The notes beneath the pieces were generated by a model that saw nothing but the letters and a program-made list of their open reading frames with translations, searched no databases and had not been told where the DNA came from. From Phycisphaerales bacterium UBA1845 (lineage in GTDB: Bacteria; Planctomycetota; Phycisphaerae; UBA1845), in assembly GCA_002338715.1 (NCBI GenBank), contig DDIR01000047.1:1-64000 (forward strand): a stretch of 64,000 nt of DNA, written 5' to 3'. A program made the translations under genes and the position numbers. Shown one piece after another: positions 9,189-17,769 of this stretch. Each line of letters begins with the position of its first letter. The stretch's first letter is position 1.

Positions 9189-9347
9189 GGTTTAAACTCC
9201 ATTAAAAGCATGTGCGCCAAAGCTGGATTGATCAGTTCAGAGGCTACCATAATTCCTGACACTGGAAAACGGCTCCGACCGGGTCACGAACATGCGACTT
9301 GAGGGCGGTATTGCGAAGTGCGTTTCCGTCTGTACTATCGGCGAATT

Positions 9348-9410
9348 CTGCCGGATCGGCGAATCCGATCCGGGCAGTTGCCCAGGTGCCACCGCTGCGG
9401 TAGGCTACCG
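9348..9410 (+). promoter_or_regulatory. Two hairpins in the trigger-factor leader
   Basis: CCGGATCGG (9351-9359) pairs perfectly with CCGATCCGG (9365-9373) around a CGAAT loop, and the stem can grow to 12 bp (from 9348 to 9377) with one bulged G. A second hairpin, CGGTAG/CTACCG (9398-9410), follows. Both lie 75-137 nt upstream of the tig start. There is no T-run, so they are not an obvious terminator. Confidence 0.5.
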
Positions 9411-9484
9411 GGGTTTATCAACGAAAAGCTGGGGAAACTGCCGATTTTATTTGGTCCCCGAGATTCACATGAGGAGTGTCCACG

Positions 9485-11032
9485 ATGACCGAAGCTGACA
9501 ACGCAACTGCTGAACTGGCCGCAGATGGTGGCGAGGAGCAGTCGCTCCAGGAAAAACTCAAAGGTGCCATCAGCGTCAAAGTGGACGAAATTGGCTCCCT
9601 TCGCAAGAAAGTCGTTATCACGATCCCGCGTGCGAGCATCGACGAGCAGCTCGACACCCGCTACGACGAACTTCGCGAGAAGGCGTCCGTCCCGGGTTTC
9701 CGTCCTGGCAAGGCTCCGCAGAAGCTCCTCCAGAAGCGGTTCGGCAATGAGGTTGGCGAAGAGGTCAACCAGCAGTTGGTGAGCAGCGCCTATCTGGCTG
9801 GCATTGAGAAGGAATCGATCGATGCCCTGGGTGATCCGCTGGTGCGCGTCACCGTGTCGGAGAATCGCGCCGACAAGGATGGCAATGCCAAGCCCGTAGA
9901 TGTCGAGCAACTTCTGCCGTTGGGCGAAGCCATCAAGCACCTCAAGTGCCCGGCAGAGGGTGACTGGAATGTCGAATGCGAAGTCGAAGTGCGTCCGGTG
10001 TTCGAACTTCCCGAGTTAAAGGGCATCGCGGTTTCCAAGCCCGATTTGAAAATCGCCAAGAAGGACGTGGACGACGAAATCAAGCGCATGAACATGATGC
10101 GCGGCACATACATGCCTGTCGAAGATGGCAAGACCGTCGCCGACGATGTGATTGTCGGAACGATGAAAGTGATCTGTGACGGCAACACGATCAAGACGGA
10201 AGACAGCGCTGAATTGGCCGTTCGCGATCAGCGCTACGACGGCATCCTGATGGATGGATTCGGAAAAGCAGCCACCGGCAAGAAAGTCGGCGACAAGATC
10301 GCGTTGAAAGCCACCCTTCCCGACGACTACACCGATGTCGAATTGCGCTCCAAGCCGGCGGAAATTGAACTGACGGTTTCGCAGGTCAAGCGTCTGGAAG
10401 TTCCCGATCTTGACGATGCCTATCTTGCGTCGATCGGATTCGAGAAGCGCGCTGACTTTGAAACCTACATCCAGGACTCGATGCAGCAATCACTCGACCA
10501 GCAGGTGCGTCGCGAAATGCGGCAACAGGTTAAAGAGTATCTGCTTGAGCAAGCCAACTTCGATGTTCCCGAAGGTGTTTCGCAGCGGCATACCGAGCAC
10601 CTCGTCGGTCAGCAGATGATGAACCTCTACCGCCAGGGTGTCCCGGACAGCGAGATTTCCAAGCACGCCGATGAGTTGCGTCTGGAAGCCTCCACCCGTG
10701 CCCGCAATGAACTGAAGCTCGTGTTCATTATGGACAAAATCTCGGAAGAGCGGGACATCCAGATCACCGAGGAAGAGGTCAACAACGCCATCGCCATGAT
10801 CGCCGCCCGCCGCAACCGCCGCTTCGACCGCGTCCGGGACGAAATCATCAGCACCGGGCACCTCCGCACGCTTTATGTCCAGCTTCGCGACGAGAAGGTC
10901 CTCGAAATGCTCCTTGGAGAAGCCGAAATAACCGAAGGCGCCCCCAAGAAGAAGGCTGCGTCCGATAAGAAGACCACCAAGAAGAAGACGGCAACCAAGA
11001 CCAAGAAGAAAAAAGCCGATGATAAGGAGTAA
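9485..11032 (+). CDS. tig: Trigger factor, ribosome-bound chaperone/PPIase
   Basis: The 515-aa protein (the usual family length is about 430-450) carries the ribosome-docking signature GFRPGKAPQKLL near residues 77-88, an FKBP-type prolyl isomerase domain at about 200-310, and a helical C-terminal chaperone domain. The extra length is an N-terminal acidic stretch and a Lys-rich tail (APKKK...KTKKKKADDKE). ATG 9485 is chosen because AGGAG lies 8 nt upstream; a GTG at 9476 overlaps this Shine-Dalgarno. It heads a run with clpP1 and clpP2, a common bacterial order (tig-clpP-clpX), but clpX is not present here. Confidence 0.95.
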   Translation: MTEADNATAELAADGGEEQSLQEKLKGAISVKVDEIGSLRKKVVITIPRASIDEQLDTRYDELREKASVPGFRPGKAPQKLLQKRFGNEVGEEVNQQLVSSAYLAGIEKESIDALGDPLVRVTVSENRADKDGNAKPVDVEQLLPLGEAIKHLKCPAEGDWNVECEVEVRPVFELPELKGIAVSKPDLKIAKKDVDDEIKRMNMMRGTYMPVEDGKTVADDVIVGTMKVICDGNTIKTEDSAELAVRDQRYDGILMDGFGKAATGKKVGDKIALKATLPDDYTDVELRSKPAEIELTVSQVKRLEVPDLDDAYLASIGFEKRADFETYIQDSMQQSLDQQVRREMRQQVKEYLLEQANFDVPEGVSQRHTEHLVGQQMMNLYRQGVPDSEISKHADELRLEASTRARNELKLVFIMDKISEERDIQITEEEVNNAIAMIAARRNRRFDRVRDEIISTGHLRTLYVQLRDEKVLEMLLGEAEITEGAPKKKAASDKKTTKKKTATKTKKKKADDKE

Positions 11033-11159
11033 TCGCGGCTGATTTGCCGTTTGACGGTTGGCACCTAGAGTCATCCGTCGCACCGATTAGAAGCCCTCGC
11101 GGCGCAGTCGGATCGCGCCTGTTGGTCACAATGGATTGTCCTGAAAGAAGGAATGCACG

Positions 11160-11792
11160 ATGCACGAAATCGGTCACCTACCGATCCCGACGATGAATCA
11201 GTTCCCGGCCTACCAGCGCACCCGCGAGATGTCGATCGAGGACATGCTGCTGGAAAACCGGATCATTTTCCTCGCCGGTCCCATCACCGAACGAACCGCC
11301 AGCGCCACGATCATGCGCCTGCTGTACCTGCAGTCGATCAAGCGCGACCAGGACATCAACCTTTACATCAACTCGCCGGGCGGCTTGGTGGACCAGACGC
11401 TCGCGATCTACGACACCATGCAATTGGTGGGTTGCAAGATCGCGACGTACTGCATCGGTCAAGCCGCGAGCGGTGCGGCTGTCGTGTTGATGGCCGGCAC
11501 CAAGGGCAAGCGATTCATCCTGCCCAACGCCAAGATCATGCTCCATCAGCCCTATGGCGGTATCACCGGGCAAGCCGAAGACATCCGCATCCAAGCCGAA
11601 GAAGTCCTTCGCGACAAAAAGCGTCTCAACGAAATCATCTCAGAGACGACCGGCAAGACCGTTCAACAAGTGACTGAAGACACCGAGCGCGATCGTTACC
11701 TCAACGCCAAAGAAGCGCTGGAGTACGGCGTCGTCGATGAGATTCTCGATCACGGCCCCAACGCTGACAAAGACAAGAAGAAGAAAAAGTAA
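11160..11792 (+). CDS. clpP1: ATP-dependent Clp protease proteolytic subunit, copy 1
   Basis: The 210-aa serine peptidase has Ser104 in GQAASGAA, His129 in MLHQP and Asp178 in TERDRYL. The Ser-His (25) and His-Asp (49) spacing equals that of E. coli ClpP, so the triad is intact, although the nucleophile motif departs from the usual GMAASMGA. It ends in an unusual DKDKKKKK tail. AAGGA lies 7 nt before the ATG. With the second copy 98 bp downstream it probably forms a mixed or alternative tetradecamer, as tandem ClpP pairs do in some other phyla. Confidence 0.93.
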   Translation: MHEIGHLPIPTMNQFPAYQRTREMSIEDMLLENRIIFLAGPITERTASATIMRLLYLQSIKRDQDINLYINSPGGLVDQTLAIYDTMQLVGCKIATYCIGQAASGAAVVLMAGTKGKRFILPNAKIMLHQPYGGITGQAEDIRIQAEEVLRDKKRLNEIISETTGKTVQQVTEDTERDRYLNAKEALEYGVVDEILDHGPNADKDKKKKK

Positions 11793-11890
11793 TCGCGGAT
11801 AACAATCACGCGGCGAAAACTCTGACGTCATTGGATCGCGAGTCAACTGAAACAGGTTAGAAACGCCACAACTGGGCGAGGGAATACAAA

Positions 11891-12499
11891 ATGGCTTCCA
11901 TGAATTACAACATCCCGTTTGTCATTGAATCATCCGGACGCGGCGAGCGCGCCTACGACATCTTCTCGCGACTGCTCAAGGACCGCATTGTCTTTTTGGC
12001 CGGCGGGGTGGATGACGATTCGGCAAACCTGATCGTCGCCCAGATGCTGTTTCTCTCGAACGAAGATCCGAAAGCAGACATTCACTTCTACATCAATTCG
12101 CCCGGTGGAAGTGTGTCAGCCGGTTTGGCGATTTACGACACCATGCAGTTCCTGCGCTGCCCCGTCGCGACGTATTGCGTCGGCATGGCGGCTAGCATGG
12201 GTGCGGTGCTGCTTTGTGGTGGCGAAAAGGGCAAACGTTACACCCTGCCGAATTCACGCGTCCTGCTCCATCAGCCGCTGCTTGGCGGCGTCATGCAGGG
12301 TAGCGCGACCGACCTCGCCATCGAAGCCGAAGAAATCGTCCGACTCCGCAAACGCCTCTACGAAATCATTTCCTCACGTAGCGGCAAGCCGATGGCACAG
12401 GTCGAAAAGGACTGCGACCGCAACAAGTGGCTCGAATCCGGCGAAGCCATCGATTACGGCTTGGCAGACGTCATGCTCGAACGCATGCCCGAAGCGTAA
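11891..12499 (+). CDS. clpP2: ATP-dependent Clp protease proteolytic subunit, copy 2
   Basis: The 202-aa ClpP has the canonical active-site motif GMAASMGA (Ser102), His127 in LLHQP and Asp176 in CDRNKW, with normal triad spacing. GAGG precedes the ATG by 9 nt. It is clearly diverged from the copy at 11160 (different N-terminus, active-site loop and C-terminus), so this is not a recent duplication. No Clp ATPase is encoded within the window. Confidence 0.94.
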   Translation: MASMNYNIPFVIESSGRGERAYDIFSRLLKDRIVFLAGGVDDDSANLIVAQMLFLSNEDPKADIHFYINSPGGSVSAGLAIYDTMQFLRCPVATYCVGMAASMGAVLLCGGEKGKRYTLPNSRVLLHQPLLGGVMQGSATDLAIEAEEIVRLRKRLYEIISSRSGKPMAQVEKDCDRNKWLESGEAIDYGLADVMLERMPEA

Positions 12500-12645
12500 G
12501 CAAACTCCGCCAGAGATCAGGATGCGATATCCGTTCAGGCGTGCAAAATCGCATAGCCCAGCCGACGTGCGCCCACAAGTCGAATCAACGTGGCGGCAAT
12601 TCACCGTCACTTGCATTTGTGGATTGAAGCTGGGATTCTACAGGC

Positions 12646-13908
12646 ATGTCCACCCCAAATGCTGAACGCCAGATTGCAGACCTCACCACGCTTCTGGACA
12701 TTTCGCGCCGCCTTGGTGCCACGACCGAGCTGATTCCGCTGCTTGAGGAAATCGCCGAGGCTTCCAATCACATTCTCAATTGTGAACGCACGAGCGTTTT
12801 TTTGTACGACCCCAAAGCCCACGAGCTCTATAGCCAGGTCGCAACAGGAACCAGCGAAATTCGATTCAGCGCCGACCGCGGCATCGCCGGTGAGAGCATT
12901 CGCACGGGCAACGTCATCAACGTCCCCGACGCCTACGCCGACGCCCGCTTCAATCAGGACATCGACAAAGCCACCGGATTCAAGACCCGCAACCTGTTAA
13001 CGTTTCCGATGCGCGGGCACGATCGGTCGCTCGTGGGCGTCCTCCAGGTGCTCAACCGCAAGGGCGGTCCGTTTGAAGAGCGCGATGAGGAGTTGGCTGA
13101 CACGCTCAGTTCGCTGGCGGGTGTCGCGATTCAACGTCAGCGATTGATCGACGAATACACCGAGAAGCGGCGGATCGAGCGCGATCTTGCCGTCGCCCGC
13201 GACATTCAGCAATCGCTTCTTCCGCAAAGCGACCCCAAAGTCAAAGGTTACGAAATTGCCGGATTTAATCTGCCGGCAGACGAAACCGGAGGCGATTGCT
13301 ACGACTTTCTCGAGTTGGGCGATCATCTGACGGGATTGGTCATTGCCGATGCGACCGGTCACGGGATTGGGCCCGCTCTTCTGGTGTCGCAGTTTCTCGC
13401 GATGGTCAAGGCATTGGCCACGACAGACAACGACCCGCTGTCCGTGTTGAGCAAAGTTAATGCGCTTCTTGGTGATGAGATTCCCAACAACATGTTCATC
13501 ACCTCGTTTCTCGGCATCGTCGACAGCAAAGCCAACACGATCAACTATCTCAGCGCCGGGCATGGCCCCCTGATTCACTACCGTCGATCAGACGGTCAAG
13601 TGGCCGAGATGCAAGCCGACACGATCCCGCTGGGCATACTCGACCCGCTCGTCGTGGTCCCGCCCCCCACGATCGAGATGGAACCGGGCGATATCTTCCT
13701 GCTGATCACCGACGGCATGTTTGAATGGAACAATGAATCGGGCGAGCAGTACGGCATTGAACGGATCATTGAGACGCTGCGTGACAACCCGGATGCCACA
13801 GCCAGCGAGTTGATCGAGTTGATGCGTTCGCGACTTAAACAGTTCGTGGGCAACATGCCGCAACCGGACGATTTGACGGCCATCGTCGCCCGCCGCCTGC
13901 CGGCTTAA
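12646..13908 (+). CDS. GAF domain-PP2C (SpoIIE/RsbU) family Ser phosphatase
   Basis: The 420-aa cytoplasmic protein has a GAF sensor domain at about 20-165 ('GIAGESIRTGNVINVPDAY'), a short coiled linker with 'RDLAVARDIQQSLLPQ', and a SpoIIE-type PP2C domain at ~195-415 with metal-binding Asp residues in 'ETGGDCYDF' and 'DATGHGIGPAL' and a third acidic motif in 'ITDGMFEWNN'. Such proteins dephosphorylate anti-sigma-factor antagonists in partner-switching pathways. No antagonist or RsbW-like kinase is adjacent, so its partner is unknown. There are no membrane segments. Confidence 0.9.
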   Translation: MSTPNAERQIADLTTLLDISRRLGATTELIPLLEEIAEASNHILNCERTSVFLYDPKAHELYSQVATGTSEIRFSADRGIAGESIRTGNVINVPDAYADARFNQDIDKATGFKTRNLLTFPMRGHDRSLVGVLQVLNRKGGPFEERDEELADTLSSLAGVAIQRQRLIDEYTEKRRIERDLAVARDIQQSLLPQSDPKVKGYEIAGFNLPADETGGDCYDFLELGDHLTGLVIADATGHGIGPALLVSQFLAMVKALATTDNDPLSVLSKVNALLGDEIPNNMFITSFLGIVDSKANTINYLSAGHGPLIHYRRSDGQVAEMQADTIPLGILDPLVVVPPPTIEMEPGDIFLLITDGMFEWNNESGEQYGIERIIETLRDNPDATASELIELMRSRLKQFVGNMPQPDDLTAIVARRLPA

Positions 13909-13962
13909 CGCAACCCAAGCTCAATCGTGGTGATGCCCCACCGCCGACATTCCCACCGCCGC

Positions 13963-13990
13963 CATTCCCGCGCACGTGGGAATCCAGGGG
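13963..13990. repeat. Palindromic repeat family B, copy 1 (dRS3-like)
   Basis: This 28-bp element has the form CATTCCCGCG-CACGT-GGGAATCCAGGGG, with inverted arms ATTCCC/GGGAAT. A second copy at 51405-51432 differs only in the central bases. It resembles the dRS3 type of repeat described in Neisseria (ATTCCC...GGGAAT). It lies between two convergent genes. Confidence 0.8.
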
Positions 13991-14030
13991 AATGCGAACC
14001 CGGTCTTGGTCGACCTTGAAGCAATTGAAC

Positions 14031-15068
14031 TTATGCGACCACGCGGAGTTGGTCGGCGTGGGATTGGATCCAGCGGACCTTGCGTCGCACCATTTGCATA
14101 AAACCAAAACCACCAAAGCGACCGAAGGTTCCCGTCGCGGCGATGGGCAGGACAGCTTCTGCAATGAGGGCTTCAATCATCAGGTGCGGAAGCAGTTCCA
14201 TACGCGATTCATCGATGGGGCTGTGTTCCTCGTAACCGGAGAGGAACTCGCGAATGCGAAGGAGGTCGAGATGGTCGGGCCAGGAGTCGGGCGTACCGCT
14301 GGCGATGATTGAAAACTGCAGCGCACCATTGGCGATATCGCAGGTTGGCTTGCCGGGTTTGGCGCAATCATAATCGACGACCGCGAGCACTTCGCCGCGC
14401 TTGTAGAGAATGTTGCCCGGGTGCCAATCGGAGTGGGTCACGGATTCGGGCCATTCGGCGAACCCGGCTTGCTCGACCTTGTCGGCTGCGGATGTGTACG
14501 CTTCAAACAGGAAACTCGTCAGCGCCAACACTTCAGCTTCTTTGCCGGCTGCACTGTCATGGGCGGTGACACTGGTTGGCACTGCATTCAAGCCAGTCTG
14601 CACGCCCAGGGCATCGTGGTATCCCGAACTCGCGAATGACCGCGCATCGGGAAAGTCGGCGAGATCGGAATGAAACTCCGCGAGCACCCGACCGGCAGCC
14701 CTGGTTTCCCTGGGTTCGCCGGAGTAGGGATGACCCGAGACATATTCGAATACTTCGTACAACGATTCGCCCAGTGCCAAAATTGTGTCACTGGACCCGA
14801 CGGGACACTGCAACCTGGGCAACGGAAAATTCTTTTCGACCAGGTGATGCTGAATCGCGTGCGTGTAGGTCACGCGTTCCAATCCGCCACGGTCAGCCGC
14901 CCGCTTTTTGAGCAGGTATTTGCCGGAGTCTGTGACGATTCCCAGCTTGGGACTGCGGCGTGAACCGCGCTTGAACTCGGTGATGGATTCGATCACGCCG
15001 AGGTTGTAGTGACTCAGCACAATCGCAAGTTCATCAGTCGCAAAAGTGTCGCGGGTTGGCGGCGGCAA
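14031..15068 (-). CDS. APH/homoserine-kinase-II-like phosphotransferase
   Basis: The 345-aa protein belongs to the phosphotransferase (APH, PF01636-like) group. The catalytic loop reads THSDWHPGNILY (H.D....N) and the metal-binding motif is VVDYDCAKPG. An upstream 'GKYLLKKRA' strand supplies the nucleotide-binding Lys. The layout is closest to CotS- or homoserine-kinase-type II-like enzymes, which phosphorylate small-molecule hydroxyls. The substrate cannot be told from the sequence and no pathway neighbours help. It converges with the phosphatase gene. Confidence 0.8.
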   Translation of the reverse strand: MPPPTRDTFATDELAIVLSHYNLGVIESITEFKRGSRRSPKLGIVTDSGKYLLKKRAADRGGLERVTYTHAIQHHLVEKNFPLPRLQCPVGSSDTILALGESLYEVFEYVSGHPYSGEPRETRAAGRVLAEFHSDLADFPDARSFASSGYHDALGVQTGLNAVPTSVTAHDSAAGKEAEVLALTSFLFEAYTSAADKVEQAGFAEWPESVTHSDWHPGNILYKRGEVLAVVDYDCAKPGKPTCDIANGALQFSIIASGTPDSWPDHLDLLRIREFLSGYEEHSPIDESRMELLPHLMIEALIAEAVLPIAATGTFGRFGGFGFMQMVRRKVRWIQSHADQLRVVA

Positions 15069-15206
15069 TGCTCACCTTCTGTTGGCAATCGAATGGAACA
15101 TGTTTGCTTGTAACCGTTAAGGTGATCATAATCGACGTGTGGGAAAAACGTCAAACAAATGCTTTGCTGGCGGATCAATAGTGTGCAGAGCGTGGATATC
15201 CATCGC

Positions 15207-15785
15207 ATGAATCGACAACAGGCCTGGGACATCCTGACCGAACATGTCAAAAGTGAATCGCTTCGCCGGCATTGTATCGCCGTCGAGAGCGCCATGGTCC
15301 ACTTTGCCCGCTTGGGCGGGCACGATGAGGAAACGTGGTCTGTCACTGGACTGCTCCACGACTTTGATTACGAGTTGTTCCCCAATCCACCGGATCATAC
15401 CCGCGAAGGCGCGAAGATACTCAAAGAACGCGGTGTCCCCGATGAAGTCATCGACGCAATCCTTTCGCACGCCGACTGGAATCTCGACACCCATCCTCGC
15501 AATACCCCGCTCCGCAAGACGCTCTTCGCTGTCGACGAACTCTGTGGATTTATCCACGCGGTGGCCCGACTTCGCCCGGGCAAGCTCGACGGTTTGTCGG
15601 CCAAGAGCGTGAAGAAGAAAATGAAGCAGGCATCCTTCGCAGCCGCCGTCAGTCGTCAGGACATCATCGACGGCGCCGCCCTGCTCGAAATCGAATTGGA
15701 CGAATTGATCAACCACTGCGTCCAAGCGCTGACAACGGTGGCAGATGAGCTCGATTTACAGGCGGAGAGTGACTCAGCCGACTGA
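15207..15785 (+). CDS. HD-domain hydrolase-like protein
   Basis: The 192-aa product has the HD phosphohydrolase fold markers: a His in 'RRHCIAVESAMVHFAR', the HD pair in 'GLLHDFDYE', a following His in 'ILSHADW', and a late Asp in 'LFAVDELCGF'. These form a metal-binding site. This small single-domain type is widespread, and its substrate (often nucleotide-like) is not established. The start at 15207 is the first Met that gives the usual N-terminus (MNRQQAWDILTEHV); the Shine-Dalgarno is weak. Confidence 0.8.
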   Translation: MNRQQAWDILTEHVKSESLRRHCIAVESAMVHFARLGGHDEETWSVTGLLHDFDYELFPNPPDHTREGAKILKERGVPDEVIDAILSHADWNLDTHPRNTPLRKTLFAVDELCGFIHAVARLRPGKLDGLSAKSVKKKMKQASFAAAVSRQDIIDGAALLEIELDELINHCVQALTTVADELDLQAESDSAD

Positions 15786-15842
15786 GCTGCGGAATGGCGA
15801 AAAATTGCTGCGAATGGATCGCGGGCCGATCGATGCGTCGAT

Positions 15843-17006
15843 CTACGGGGTTGAACCGCTGGCGGCGGCTGTCGTGTTCTCTTCAGTCAGCCCCACGTTT
15901 TCAGATTCGATGATTTTCTTCAATTCAATCGCGGGAGCGAAACTCGGATCCAATTGCAGAAGTTCGTTGAGCACGTTGAGCGCCTTGTCGTCGCGCGAGA
16001 CCAGGCGGTTAAGCCTCGCCTCTTCGTAGAGCAGTTCGGGCGAGACCTTCAACTGCGGATTCGTCTTTGACCTTTCGATCATCAAGACGGCTTGGTGATA
16101 GGCCACGACGCGTTCAAGGTCGGCTTTGTCCTGCCAAATCTGCGCCAGTTGCACAACATAGTCAGCGCGCTCGGGATACAACGCGGCCAAGTGCGTGATG
16201 CACCTCAATCGAAGTTCATAATGGTTCTGCAAGTCGATCAGTAGGGTTTTCTTTTCTGGATTGCGGCCAAATTCCTCTTCCGACATTTTGACCGCCGCTT
16301 CGGCTGCCCGTTCGGCGTCTTCATATTTCTTGTCCATCAGGAGGGCTTCAGCCAACGTCGCCTGATAGGAAGATTCGCCCTTTTTGTCGAGGCGAATGGC
16401 ATTTTGGGCCTGTTCGACCGCCGACTCGGAGTTGCTCAATTTGAGTTCGGCCCGCGCGAGACCAATGACCGGTTCGGCTTCATTTTCCGCGAGTGCAATT
16501 GCCTGGCGGTACTTCGACACCGCGTGCTTCGGGAAGCTGCTGATATACAGGTCGCCAAGAATCTTGTACGCACGCCAGTCGTTTTGACCGGCCGGGTCGC
16601 TGACGTACTCTTCGATCATCGGAAGCGCCGAGCGTGGGCGACCCGCGAGAATGTTCAGCCGACCTTTGACATAACCAGCCGTCTTGTTCAACGGATCGAT
16701 TTCCAGAATCTTATCGACGATCGCCATCGTTTCGATGTAGTCGGCTCGCTCTTCCTGCACTTCATCGGGATTGCGTTCTGACTCTTCCAAATCAGTAACA
16801 ACCTCGAGCGCCTTGTTGAGCGCCTCATCGGGGGACATACCGGCGTAGGTTCCCGCTCCCTGAGGACGCGAAGGCGGCGTCGGATCGTCGAACTGCGCCA
16901 GAGCGCCGCCGGGCCCCATCAGCAAGCAAGCACCCGCCAGGCACAATGCGGACGTGTGAACGCCGAAGTTGGTGATGACTTGTCGTAGAAGATCAGTGGG
17001 CCGCAT
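15843..17006 (-). CDS. Exported TPR-repeat protein
   Basis: The 387-aa product starts at 17006, where AGGAGG lies 8 nt upstream; the frame continues further 5' without such a site. Residues 1-~38 are a signal peptide ending in ALAQ. The rest is helical, with tetratricopeptide-like units ('AYKILGDLYISSFPKHAVSKYRQAI' region, 'YQATLAEALLMDKKYEDAERA'). It lies 169 bp downstream of fliS on the same strand, but a flagellar role is only suggested by position; it could equally be a general periplasmic scaffold. Confidence 0.75.
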   Translation of the reverse strand: MRPTDLLRQVITNFGVHTSALCLAGACLLMGPGGALAQFDDPTPPSRPQGAGTYAGMSPDEALNKALEVVTDLEESERNPDEVQEERADYIETMAIVDKILEIDPLNKTAGYVKGRLNILAGRPRSALPMIEEYVSDPAGQNDWRAYKILGDLYISSFPKHAVSKYRQAIALAENEAEPVIGLARAELKLSNSESAVEQAQNAIRLDKKGESSYQATLAEALLMDKKYEDAERAAEAAVKMSEEEFGRNPEKKTLLIDLQNHYELRLRCITHLAALYPERADYVVQLAQIWQDKADLERVVAYHQAVLMIERSKTNPQLKVSPELLYEEARLNRLVSRDDKALNVLNELLQLDPSFAPAIELKKIIESENVGLTEENTTAAASGSTP

Positions 17007-17175
17007 CTGGGGGTCCTCCTTGACCATTGGTACGTCTCGCGAACGCAAAAGATCGGCAGGGTTGCGATTTTCCTGCCCGGTGGCGGACCGAATGGGCCGC
17101 TCAACGCGAAAGTATGCAGCAATCAGAACTTGAAGTCCATCCGGATTCTGAAGCCCCGTATGGGCGGCGATGCGA

Positions 17176-17631
17176 TTATCCTTCGATGGACAATGCCCCG
17201 CCAGTCGGTCCTGCCGGGCCCTGAACCGACAAATCGACAACTTGGGTGGCATCCAACTTGAGCACCTTGTCCATCAACATGACCCAGGTCTGGCGCTCAT
17301 ACTCCAGCACCCGAAGGGCCTCGTCCACTTCCTCTACGGTATGTTTGCAGCAGGCGTCGACAAGCTTGCGATACGCATACATGTAGAGTCCGGACATCCG
17401 CTCGCAGAGTTCCTTGTCCACATCGAAATTCAGCCCCTGCTGCATCTCAAGGACGATCTTCTGCGCGCGGGACAGGCGTTCAAAGGCCAACTCGAAGTCT
17501 TTGGACTCGATGGCGGCACGCCCCTGCCGCGCAAAACGAATCGCGCCGTCGTAGAGCATCAGTTGAAGTTGCTCTGGTGACGCGGTCATCACGGCATCGC
17601 GCAAGTAAGATTGGTCCGGAATCCCTGCCAT
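17176..17631 (-). CDS. fliS: Flagellar export chaperone FliS
   Basis: The 151-aa protein matches FliS along its helical core: 'SYLRDAVMTASPEQLQLMLYDGAIRFARQG', quoted here in outline, then 'DKELCERMSGLYMYAYRKLVDACC'. FliS holds flagellin monomers in the cytoplasm and stops early polymerisation before export. The C-terminus carries ~20 extra Gly/Pro-rich residues. It follows fliD, the usual order. No Shine-Dalgarno is visible; instead an ATACT/AGTAT inverted repeat directly abuts the ATG. Confidence 0.93.
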   Translation of the reverse strand: MAGIPDQSYLRDAVMTASPEQLQLMLYDGAIRFARQGRAAIESKDFELAFERLSRAQKIVLEMQQGLNFDVDKELCERMSGLYMYAYRKLVDACCKHTVEEVDEALRVLEYERQTWVMLMDKVLKLDATQVVDLSVQGPAGPTGGALSIEG

Positions 17632-17632
17632 A

Positions 17633-17696
17633 ATACTGATAGTATCGGCCTATTGCGCTGGTGTGTTCATTTTGGAGGGCCGCCCCACAGCGCAAT
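17633..17696 (-). promoter_or_regulatory. Inverted repeats upstream of fliS
   Basis: ATACT/AGTAT (17633-17645) occupies the place of the ribosome-binding site of fliS. A second, 9-bp perfect inverted repeat, ATTGCGCTG (17652-17660) and CAGCGCAAT (17688-17696), lies just upstream. Both would form in the fliD-fliS intercistronic RNA. Confidence 0.4.
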
Positions 17697-17769
17697 CTTC
17701 GCAGGATGCGGTTCGGCGGTACGGCTGTTCGGTCTGACTGAACCTCTCGGACCATCCATTCGCCGGTGT

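Noticed and set aside
13963..13990. CRISPR repeat
   Set aside because: The element occurs singly, with its second copy 37 kb away; there is no array or spacer pattern and no cas genes.
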